Of a stretch of 12,196 bases of DNA, positions 6,297 through 12,196 are shown piece by piece. Positions within the stretch are counted from its first letter, which is position 1; the number at the start of each line of letters is the position of its first letter. The position numbers and the translations under genes are program-made. The DNA comes from F23-D06 sp045600905 (GTDB taxonomy: Bacteria > Bacteroidota > Bacteroidia > Bacteroidales > WCHB1-69), in NCBI GenBank assembly GCA_045600905.1, contig JAZRYT010000161.1, positions 1 to 12,196 of the forward strand, written 5' to 3'. Below the pieces are notes generated by a model. The model was given only the letters and a program-made list of their open reading frames with translations, was not told the DNA's origin and searched no databases.

Positions 6297-7337
6297 TTAC
6301 TTTAGATTTAATCGTAAGGTTACCGAATGTTGTGTTTCAGTATCTTGAATGTCAAGCTGATATTTGTTGTCGTAATAGTATTGCAGCATTTGTTGCACGT
6401 TAGCAATGCCGATACCGTCCCTGTCGTTGTTTTTGTCGTGTATTACAGTGCTTTTCGAATTGATTGCGGTAAATGTCAGTTCCTGCTTTTCGACCTTGAT
6501 TTTGATGGATACAAATCCATGTCCGTTGCTACTGATGTCTCCGTGATTGAAACAGTTTTCGATAAAAGGTTGCAGAAGCATAGGAGGTATCTGAATACTG
6601 GCATTATCCACTTCGTGCTCAAAACGTATATTTTTTTCACCGAATCTCATAATCTGCAAATCGATGTAATTCTGGATGTATTTGATTTCCTTTTCTATGG
6701 ACACGTGGTCGGATTGGCATTCATCGGTGACATAGCGGCACATTTCTGCCATTTGTAAAATCGATTCGGGAGCTTTTTCGTCGTGCGTGTAAACCAGTGA
6801 GTAGATATTGTTAAGTGTGTTGAAGATAAAGTGCGGGTTGAGTTGAGAGCGCAGCATTCGCAGTTCCATCTCTTTTTTCTCCCATTGCAGTTGCTCCATC
6901 TGACGCTGTCCCTGAAAGAAATTGGAGAGTTGCCAAGCAATATAGGTCCCTAACACTAAGGTGGTGTTCTTGAAAACGTGATAGATATTTCGTTCGGAGA
7001 GTCGTTCCATTGCGGTGAGGGAGAGAATAAGATCGTCGAGTTTTACCATAAGGAAAATCACGACTTGAAGTAATATGAAAATGAGCAGGTAGTAGATGAA
7101 ACGCTTTTTGATTTTTATTCTGATATGTTTTTGAATCCAAGAGCATGCATCATAGAAAAACATCAGGTAGAGGGCATCAACGAAAGAGAAGATGAAAGCG
7201 TATTTGAAATGGAAACGGTAGCCTCCAAGAAACAGCAGGAGGAAGATGCAGATGAAGACAATGATATCGCTACGTTTGTGTAGCAAACGCTCCAAGGGAA
7301 CCCTTTTCTTTTGATGGAAGTCTTTTTTTGCGTTCAT
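6297..7337 (-). CDS. LytS/YehU-type sensor histidine kinase
   Basis: A 346-residue membrane kinase. Four hydrophobic segments at about 25-39, 47-63, 80-97 and 120-137 form the N-terminal membrane part; there is no large extracytoplasmic sensor domain. A coiled stretch (about 142-160) leads into the His_kinase domain with LRSQLNPHFIFNTLNNI (162-178), in which H169 is the expected phosphorylation site. The ATPase part has the N-box MLLQPFIENCFNHG (253-266, N261) and a G-box DGIGIANV (307-314). This domain order is the standard partner of LytTR regulators, and the regulator gene follows after one base. ATG at 7337 is chosen over the TTG directly before it. The gene begins 12 bases after the prmA stop, so it is probably in the same transcript. 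The signal sensed is unknown. Confidence 0.94.
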   Translation of the reverse strand: MNAKKDFHQKKRVPLERLLHKRSDIIVFICIFLLLFLGGYRFHFKYAFIFSFVDALYLMFFYDACSWIQKHIRIKIKKRFIYYLLIFILLQVVIFLMVKLDDLILSLTAMERLSERNIYHVFKNTTLVLGTYIAWQLSNFFQGQRQMEQLQWEKKEMELRMLRSQLNPHFIFNTLNNIYSLVYTHDEKAPESILQMAEMCRYVTDECQSDHVSIEKEIKYIQNYIDLQIMRFGEKNIRFEHEVDNASIQIPPMLLQPFIENCFNHGDISSNGHGFVSIKIKVEKQELTFTAINSKSTVIHDKNNDRDGIGIANVQQMLQYYYDNKYQLDIQDTETQHSVTLRLNLK

Positions 7338-7349
7338 CAACGGGGAGGG

Positions 7350-8192
7350 TTAGTTTTGAAACTTGGCAGCAGTCCAGCGGTTTTTTACTTTGTGTGAAAT
7401 ATAGGACAAACCGCATTCGCAGCATTTCGCCTTGATGGCTTCCAGATCTTCGCCTTCGTAGAAACCGCTGAAGAAGATGATGCCACCTTTTTTCAGTACT
7501 TTAACGTAGGTGGGAATGTCGCGAAGAAGGATATTACGGTTGATATTGGCGAAAATCACGTCGAAGCACATCGTGTTGTTCAGTGCGGTGGCGTCGCCCA
7601 GTATCACTTTGATGTCGGCAACGTTATTGCGTTCGTTGTTTTCAATGTTGTTTTCGTAAGCCCATTCATCGTTGTCGATGGCGGTCACGGGCGTGGCGCC
7701 TCTCATTCGTGAAAGGATGGCCAGTACCCCTGTGCCAGCACCCATATCAAGCACGCTCTTGCCCTCTAAAGGCTCGTCAAGCAGGTACTCTACCATTTGT
7801 GAGGTGGTTTCGTGGTGCGCCGTGCCAAACGACATCTTGGGCTCAATCACGATTTCATAGTCCACATCGGTGCGGTGCTCGTGGAATGGTGCACGCACGT
7901 AGCAGCGCTCGGCTATCAGTACGGGCGAATAGTTCGATTCCCATAGCGCATTCCAGTTCTGCGCTTCTATAAGTGCTACCGAGTAGTCCACTTTTACTCC
8001 GTAGTCGTTGGACATAAGCAGTTCGTGAATTTCCTCTTTGCGATAGTCTGATTCTTTGATGTAGGCCAAAAGGATATTCTCAGCGTCGCCATCCATAAAA
8101 CTGTCGCAACCCGCATCGGCTAAAATGGAAGTGAAAACATCTTTCCACGGATCTGTTTCTGGTAAAGTGACTTTTATTTCAATATAATTCAT
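7350..8192 (-). CDS. prmA: Ribosomal protein L11 methyltransferase PrmA
   Basis: A 280-residue class I SAM-dependent methyltransferase that matches PrmA, the enzyme that trimethylates ribosomal protein L11 in the cytoplasm. The N-terminal substrate domain (1-60) begins MNYIEIKVTL, typical of Bacteroidetes PrmA, and is followed by QNWNALWESNYSPV (78-91), which is conserved. MSFGTAHHETT (120-130) and the SAM motif VLDMGAGTGVLAI (147-159) follow, with AIDND (171-175) as the acidic ribose-binding end and DVIFANINRNIL (211-222) at the catalytic loop. ATG at 8192 is chosen because it gives the conserved N-terminus; a longer in-frame reading back to 8246 would run into the terminator hairpin of the upstream gene. 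PrmA is dispensable in Escherichia coli, and its position ahead of a two-component system has no obvious functional meaning. It is likely the first gene of the four-gene minus-strand unit. Confidence 0.95.
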   Translation of the reverse strand: MNYIEIKVTLPETDPWKDVFTSILADAGCDSFMDGDAENILLAYIKESDYRKEEIHELLMSNDYGVKVDYSVALIEAQNWNALWESNYSPVLIAERCYVRAPFHEHRTDVDYEIVIEPKMSFGTAHHETTSQMVEYLLDEPLEGKSVLDMGAGTGVLAILSRMRGATPVTAIDNDEWAYENNIENNERNNVADIKVILGDATALNNTMCFDVIFANINRNILLRDIPTYVKVLKKGGIIFFSGFYEGEDLEAIKAKCCECGLSYISHKVKNRWTAAKFQN

Positions 8193-8230
8193 AACTGCCT
8201 TATGTTTAATGGTGATGTTTTTTTTGAAAT

Positions 8231-8269
8231 CTATAAAAACAATCATCCCTCCAGAGTGTGGAGGGGTGA
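8231..8269 (-). terminator. Rho-independent terminator of the PepSY-like gene
   Basis: On the minus strand a stem of about 10 bp (arms 8260-8269 and 8243-8252, including CCCTCC/GGAGGG and one G-T wobble) with a 7-base loop is followed by TTGTTTTTAT. The stem begins 15 bases after the stop of the 608-residue gene. This is a classical intrinsic terminator and separates that gene from prmA. Confidence 0.85.
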
Positions 8270-8283
8270 CGTTGTTGTGCTGA

Positions 8284-10110
8284 TTACCAGTGGTATGTGA
8301 TTTTGCCCGAAGTAGTAAACCACAGCGTTTCAGTGCTGGTGGATTTCTTTGGACGGATGACCACTTTGTAATAATTCTTTCTGTCGGTAGCTTTTACGCT
8401 GTAATACTCAACGACCTTTGAGCCTTTGTAATTCTCTTTCAAGTAGGTCTGAATAGTTACGGTCACATTCGATGGGCTGAGTGTGGTATGCGTTTCCAGC
8501 ATGGTGCCATCAGGTTTGAAGTAGCAGAGTTCGGGATAGCGAACGCCTTGATATTTGGCGATGTAGTTGCCGTCATCGTCGCGGCTCCATTCTGCTGAGG
8601 TGTTGGCGTGTTTGGCCTTGAAAGCAGCTTTTACGGGAGCTGGTATGTTGGCGTCTGCGGTAGGAGCTTCGCCAGCTTCCTCTGCGGCTTCAGCAGCAGC
8701 CTCAGCCTCTTCGGCGGCAAGCTCAGCGGCGGCTTCGGCAGCAGCAGCGCGCTCTTCGGCTTCTATTTCATCAGCATCGTAGCCGTCGGCATTCACTCTC
8801 TTGATAAACTTTCCATTGAAATCGAAGTAAAGCGTCTCGGTCTTGGAGGTGATGCCTTGTGGCTTGAGAACAATGACGTAGATGGTACCCAAGTCGTCAT
8901 CTTGCATAGAACTGCATTCCTTGTAAACATATTCAGGATAGTTCTTCGTAACGTACGATTGCAATTGATAGGGTAGGTTGCTGGGACTGATTTCGGTGGC
9001 CAATGGATCTTCTTCCGAGTCGCCCAAGTCGATGTTCTTGTACATCTTGTCAAGATTCTCTTCCTTGCCGAAACGGTCGTCAGAACCGCCCATGGCAAAT
9101 TCGGGATCAATGGTGCGGATGAGTTTGCCCGTCTTGTCGAAGATGATGGTGGTCACCAGCTTGTTCTTCTTGTTGGCCTTTTCGTAGAACTGTACGTAGG
9201 TCTTGTCCATTTTGTCGGCACGCGTCTCTTTCTTGGCCTCTACAAACTTCCAACCCTTGTAAGTGTTGTTGATGTATTTTGCCATGGCTCCGGTAACCTG
9301 CTCCTCTTCCAATTGGGTATAGGTCTTTTCCCAAGTACCTTTGTCGTCAATATAGACTTCGGTAGGTTTCATCTTGGCGATACATTTGGCAATATACATG
9401 TTCTGTTCCTTGTACCATTTCAACTCCTCAGGACGTTGTACTTTCTTTGAAAGCGCTTTGGTTACGAGTGGAGGAATGGAACTTGGGTTGAGTTCCTTGG
9501 GTGCAGCAGCTGCTGCAGCAGCCTGTTTAGCCTTGGCCTTGGCGGCAGCTTTTGCTTCCTTCTCGGCTTTCTCTTGAGCTTTTTCTTCTTCCGTCTTCAC
9601 TGGCTTTTGAACCGGAGTGGGAGCTACGTAGGCGACAAAGTTTGCAGGATCTTTTCGCTCCATTAAGGTGCCATTGTTGGCAAAAGTGAGAATAGAAGGC
9701 TCTTTGCCTACACCATCTTCTTTAACCTCAACATAGTAGTGAAGTTTCTCTTTGGGTAGCTCCTGCAATCGTGCTTCGCTCACAATGTAAAGGGGATAAT
9801 TCTGTTTGATGTATTCCATCACGTTCGATGGTAGCGAGTTCTTCGGAATGTCGTAATAGGTCTTTACCCAGGTGCCATCATTGGCAATAAAGCATTTACC
9901 GATGGATCCATCTTCCTTGAAAGTGGCTACAAAGTAGTTCTCGCTCAGTGTCCATTGCGAAATCTTTCCGCCAGGATGCTCAAATTCAAACGATTGTTGT
10001 ACATCATCTGGAATGTCATCTGTTTTCAGCTTCTGCGCAAAAGCTGTATTGGCTGAAAAAAGGAAAAACGTCAAAGCTGTTGCCGCTGCTAAAAGGTGTA
10101 GTTTTCTCAT
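8284..10110 (-). CDS. Secreted multi-repeat PepSY-like protein, function unknown
   Basis: A 608-residue exported protein with signal peptide 1-25 (MRKLHLL, hydrophobic core, cleavage at AFA-Q). The mature part consists of PepSY-like half-repeats of about 60 residues in two types. Type A has IP..V at its start, a central W, then Y.AK and a C/V-F/Y..DGT end (33-90, 211-268, 488-545). Type B has LP..V..Y....Y at its start and a Y-V-V strand followed by ...FD..GK (93-156, 271-338, 379-444, 546-608). The order is A-B, A-B, B, A-B, so the third type A unit is missing. Linkers are low complexity: Lys/Ala-rich at 172-203, acidic at 342-372 and Glu/Ala-rich at 447-482. PepSY-like (BLIP-fold) proteins of Bacteroidetes are periplasmic or surface proteins of unsettled role; a peptidase-inhibitor-like function is sometimes suggested for the wider family. 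ATG at 10110 is chosen because an upstream start at 10149 would precede the promoter box. It has its own promoter and terminator, so it is a single-gene unit. Confidence 0.85.
   Translation of the reverse strand: MRKLHLLAAATALTFFLFSANTAFAQKLKTDDIPDDVQQSFEFEHPGGKISQWTLSENYFVATFKEDGSIGKCFIANDGTWVKTYYDIPKNSLPSNVMEYIKQNYPLYIVSEARLQELPKEKLHYYVEVKEDGVGKEPSILTFANNGTLMERKDPANFVAYVAPTPVQKPVKTEEEKAQEKAEKEAKAAAKAKAKQAAAAAAAPKELNPSSIPPLVTKALSKKVQRPEELKWYKEQNMYIAKCIAKMKPTEVYIDDKGTWEKTYTQLEEEQVTGAMAKYINNTYKGWKFVEAKKETRADKMDKTYVQFYEKANKKNKLVTTIIFDKTGKLIRTIDPEFAMGGSDDRFGKEENLDKMYKNIDLGDSEEDPLATEISPSNLPYQLQSYVTKNYPEYVYKECSSMQDDDLGTIYVIVLKPQGITSKTETLYFDFNGKFIKRVNADGYDADEIEAEERAAAAEAAAELAAEEAEAAAEAAEEAGEAPTADANIPAPVKAAFKAKHANTSAEWSRDDDGNYIAKYQGVRYPELCYFKPDGTMLETHTTLSPSNVTVTIQTYLKENYKGSKVVEYYSVKATDRKNYYKVVIRPKKSTSTETLWFTTSGKITYHW
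8665..8772 (-). repeat. Glu/Ala-rich low-complexity coding tract
   Basis: Residues 447-482 of the PepSY-like protein consist almost only of E and A, in patterns such as EAEERAAAAEAAAELAAEEA. This predicts a long acidic single helix joining repeat B3 to A4. At DNA level it is a GCn/GAn-rich imperfect repeat that could vary in length by slippage. Confidence 0.8.
9502..9597 (-). repeat. Lys/Ala-rich low-complexity coding tract
   Basis: Residues 172-203 of the PepSY-like protein are rich in K, E and A (EKAEKEAKAAAKAKAK, then seven alanines), predicting a basic-to-neutral helical linker between repeat B1 and A2. Its charge is opposite to that of the later Glu/Ala tract. Confidence 0.8.
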
Positions 10111-10138
10111 AACTATCATTATTAGTTTATAAAGAGCG

Positions 10139-10146
10139 CAAATATA
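10139..10146 (-). promoter_or_regulatory. Bacteroidetes -7 promoter box for the PepSY-like gene
   Basis: Read on the minus strand this is TATATTTG, an exact TAnnTTTG match. Transcription would start near 10132, giving a leader of about 20 bases before the ATG at 10110. The -33 region is a poor match. The box lies only about 45 bases past the stop of the DUF262-HNH gene. Confidence 0.6.
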
Positions 10147-10188
10147 CATTATTTTTCTGAACGGAGCGAAAAAATGAATATCGAATTA

Positions 10189-11280
10189 TCATTTCCCACT
10201 TTTCCGCCTATTGCACTCGCGGCAGAGCATCTGGCAATTATCGGCGATGGTTCTTCCGCCTTCGCACCACGGCGTGATGTGGTCGGCCTCCATTTGGCTC
10301 AGCTCGAAATGTTCTTGGCAAACAGGACAAACGCCCAGCTGGTTCTCATAGGCGGCCAGTTTCTGCGCTTCGCTGAAGGCGCGGATGGAAAGAAATTTCT
10401 CCTTGCGCGTCAAGATGAAAGGATAAATGCCCGACTTCTTCGTCACGTCGTCATCTAAAATCAACTTCTTGACTTCTTCGTCCACGGCTTTTGTGTCGAT
10501 GACGCTGTCTTTGAATTCCTTGTACAGCGCGCCCCAGTCAATGCCCTTCATGATTTTCTTGCGTTCTTTGGTCGGATGAAATGAACTTTCTATCCAAGTG
10601 ATGACCGATTGGAAGAACTGCCACAATGGAGCGGCGCTGGCGTCGTGCTGGTGATTGGACATATAGACACTGATGTTGCCATCGGAAATCCAGGCGATGG
10701 CGGTTTCCAAATAGTCCTGCCGAATGGCGGATCCCGTCAGGTAGTCGGAGGCAATCTTTGCGGCCACGCAGCCGGGTTTGCTGAAGTAGCGCTTGGCATC
10801 GCTCACCCACGAGCCCGCATACACGGCGTTGCGCAACTCCTGCTCCGTCAGCTCTTCGCCCGCTATGTTGATGGTTTGGAACCACTTGAGTTTCTCGCTG
10901 TCGGTGCCGCTGCAGATATAGACGTTGAGTTCGTAATCCAGAATCTGCTGCTGCTCGTCGGGCTGCAGGTTGTGAAAATAGCGGAACATATAGGCAAAAT
11001 CGCCGTTCACATACTGACAGATGCTGATGGTGCGCTGCTGTCCGTCAATGATTTCGTAGGTGCCGTCGTCGCGCACTGCCCAGTACATCACATTGAGCGG
11101 AAAACCTTGCGTGAGCGTGTCGATGACGGCGTCGCGCTGTTTTTCCTTATAGACAAACTCGCGTTGATAAGGCGGACGCACGTCGAGTTTGCCGCCGTAG
11201 GCGCGTACGCCGTTTTCGGCATTGTCCTCGTAACCTTGCGTGAGGTCGCGGACGGTAATCTTGTGTAGTTCTATTTGCAT
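10189..11280 (-). CDS. DUF262-HNH endonuclease (GmrSD/DGQQR-type)
   Basis: A 363-residue protein with an N-terminal DUF262 domain and a C-terminal HNH nuclease. DUF262 shows VRPPYQREFVY (34-44) and the nucleotide-site motif EIIDGQQRTISI (76-87), as in GmrS and SspE. The middle is helical, with NVYICSGT (119-126) and INIAGEELTEQELRNA (137-152) also typical of DUF262. The HNH module has C318-x2-C321, the catalytic DH at 333-334 in EADHITPW, N348 and C353-x2-C356 in CRECNRRK, so both the metal knuckle and the active site are complete. DUF262 nucleases are mostly NTP-dependent restriction enzymes acting on modified or phosphorothioated DNA, and some work with their own methylase. ATG at 11280 is preferred; an upstream in-frame reading to 11331 passes through the hairpin-bearing spacer. 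The gene follows the EcoRI-family methyltransferase in the same direction after 133 bases with no promoter box seen, suggesting a joint unit. Base composition looks more GC-rich than the methylase gene. Confidence 0.9.
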   Translation of the reverse strand: MQIELHKITVRDLTQGYEDNAENGVRAYGGKLDVRPPYQREFVYKEKQRDAVIDTLTQGFPLNVMYWAVRDDGTYEIIDGQQRTISICQYVNGDFAYMFRYFHNLQPDEQQQILDYELNVYICSGTDSEKLKWFQTINIAGEELTEQELRNAVYAGSWVSDAKRYFSKPGCVAAKIASDYLTGSAIRQDYLETAIAWISDGNISVYMSNHQHDASAAPLWQFFQSVITWIESSFHPTKERKKIMKGIDWGALYKEFKDSVIDTKAVDEEVKKLILDDDVTKKSGIYPFILTRKEKFLSIRAFSEAQKLAAYENQLGVCPVCQEHFELSQMEADHITPWCEGGRTIADNCQMLCRECNRRKSGK

Positions 11281-11413
11281 AATCTTTGGTGTTTGTTCTT
11301 GTGCCTCCCCAGATTGCGCCCTCCATTTCATTACGGGCTTACCAGGGGTTACTGAGGTTTTGTCCCTCCGGGACTGCTTAAGGTACGGCTTCGCCGTGAT
11401 GTTATATATGTTA
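11281..11413. repeat. GC-rich spacer with two perfect hairpins, possible intergenic repeat
   Basis: Two exact short dyads lie side by side: GTCCC-TCC-GGGAC (11362-11374) and ACGGC-TTC-GCCGT (11385-11397). Neither is followed by a T run on either strand, so they are poor terminators. The composition differs from the AT-rich methyltransferase gene next to it. The arrangement resembles short palindromic intergenic repeats (REP- or MITE-like) of Bacteroidales, but only one copy is visible here, so repeat status is inference. Confidence 0.4.
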
Positions 11414-12196
11414 TCATTGCTTCTCGTTGTATTCCGTTTCTCCCTCTGCGGCTAACGGCAGGGTGCTTTCCAGCTGCGTATATTGAATGGCTGGTTTGCG
11501 GCGACGAATGAGGATGCGGAAATAGGGGCATTTCCCGTTTACGGACAAATCTTTATCGTCGTTGCCTTTTCTGAATTTTACTATTTCAAATTGTTTCGGA
11601 TTGTATTTATCCAAAAATGTAATGGGAACACCCATAACGCCGTTGTAGTCACAAGGAATGTCGGCGGTTTTATCCACATTGATAGCATCGTAATTGTCGT
11701 ATTTGGGATAATTCTCAGGATTGTATGTCTTGTAGAGAATCAGATTTTCGTGACGTTTGTTTATTTCAAGATTTGTGAACCAATTCACTCCGGAAACACG
11801 AATCATTCCTTCTCTATGATCACCTGCAGTAGCAGTGTCTTCATATTTGCTAATAAAATGTCCTGCACCACCTTTAAATCCATATCCTAACCAAATTTTA
11901 TTTTCTTTAATGAGAGGGAAAATTTCGCGATAGGTAATTGCGTTTTGATGTCCCACAATCACAAACTTCTTCTCATATTCAATCAATTGCGCCACATATT
12001 CTCTGAAAAGTGAAAACGACGGATTAGTCACCACAATATCGGCTTGTTTGAGCAATTCAATGCATTCTTTTGAGCGGAAATCGCCATCGCCTTCAAAATA
12101 GTTGATGCCTATTTCGTTCGGGTCGGGAACGCGGTTGTTGTTTTTATCGCCGTTGTACTCCAACCAGATGGCTCGTTCCGAATCATTCTGCGAAAA
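11414..12196 (-). CDS. EcoRI-family adenine-specific DNA methyltransferase, N-terminus outside window
   Basis: The frame is open to the window edge; 260 residues are visible, and the start with the SAM-binding region lies beyond 12196. A TTG at 12163 is not a likely start, since the family reads through this region. Recognisable EcoRI-methylase features are GDGDFRSKECIELL (36-49 of the visible part), ADIVVTNPSFSLFREYVAQL (52-71), KFVIVGHQNAITYREIFPLI (77-96), WLGYGFKGG (102-110) and a final YFRILIRRRKP. The enzyme would methylate adenine at N6 in a specific sequence. The catalytic motif is NPSF where M.EcoRI and relatives have NPPF; a single C-to-T change would explain it. The last 20 or so residues (from TQLESTLPLAAEGE) look like an added tail reaching the hairpin-bearing spacer. 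No EcoRI-type endonuclease is visible; the next gene is a DUF262-HNH nuclease, a possible partner. Confidence 0.85.
   Translation of the reverse strand, partial: FSQNDSERAIWLEYNGDKNNNRVPDPNEIGINYFEGDGDFRSKECIELLKQADIVVTNPSFSLFREYVAQLIEYEKKFVIVGHQNAITYREIFPLIKENKIWLGYGFKGGAGHFISKYEDTATAGDHREGMIRVSGVNWFTNLEINKRHENLILYKTYNPENYPKYDNYDAINVDKTADIPCDYNGVMGVPITFLDKYNPKQFEIVKFRKGNDDKDLSVNGKCPYFRILIRRRKPAIQYTQLESTLPLAAEGETEYNEKQ

Noticed and set aside
6327..6758. 143-codon open frame on the plus strand
   Set aside because: Antisense to the conserved kinase domain, whose H, N and G boxes prove the minus-strand reading.
8193..8246. Extended PrmA start at 8246
   Set aside because: The extra 18 codons pass through the terminator hairpin and T-run region and are absent from the usual PrmA N-terminus, which begins MNYIEI at 8192.
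10609..11268. 219-codon open frame on the plus strand
   Set aside because: Antisense to the DUF262 domain; the GC-rich codons of that gene keep the opposite frame open by chance.
1..12196. CRISPR arrays, tRNA or rRNA genes, transposases
   Set aside because: No regularly spaced direct repeats, no cloverleaf-like sequences and no transposase or integrase motifs were found by eye.

Overview
The window looks like a chromosomal segment of a Bacteroidales bacterium, probably Prevotellaceae-like. Evidence: three upstream regions carry the Bacteroidetes -7 element TAnnTTTG, most starts lack a Shine-Dalgarno sequence, and the genes (RhuM, KilA-N, LytS/LytTR pair, secreted C69 dipeptidase, PepSY-like secreted protein) are typical of that group. 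The genus is inference. No tRNA, rRNA, CRISPR array or insertion-sequence transposase was seen.

Left part (1-2831, + strand): RhuM-family protein, a short decayed start of a type I restriction HsdR subunit, a KilA-N domain protein and a YgjP-type zinc metallopeptidase. RhuM and YgjP commonly flank hsdR in type I restriction-modification loci, so this looks like the downstream end of such a locus whose hsdR has been reduced to about 70 codons.

Next (2832-3895) is a 413-base gene-free stretch ending in a promoter-like box, a perfect 8-bp dyad and an unusually strong ribosome binding site. It leads into a 216-residue stand-alone FtsZ/tubulin-like protein. This keeps the nucleotide-binding half of FtsZ (GGGTGTGG, FEGRKR, ND) but lacks the T7 catalytic loop and the C-terminal domain. 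It is the most unusual gene here.

The central block (3907-8192, - strand) reads prmA, LytS-type histidine kinase, LytTR response regulator, secreted C69 dipeptidase. Spacing is tight (12, 1 and 55 bases), suggesting one transcript. Upstream of prmA a strong intrinsic terminator closes the transcript of the next gene, a 608-residue secreted protein made of seven PepSY-like half-repeats joined by charged alanine-rich linkers.

The right end (10189-12196, - strand) holds a DUF262 (DGQQR)-HNH nuclease downstream of an EcoRI-family adenine methyltransferase cut by the window edge. Between them is a 133-base spacer with two perfect small hairpins. These two genes may form a modification/nuclease pair. 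The methyltransferase carries NPSF instead of the usual NPPF catalytic motif.
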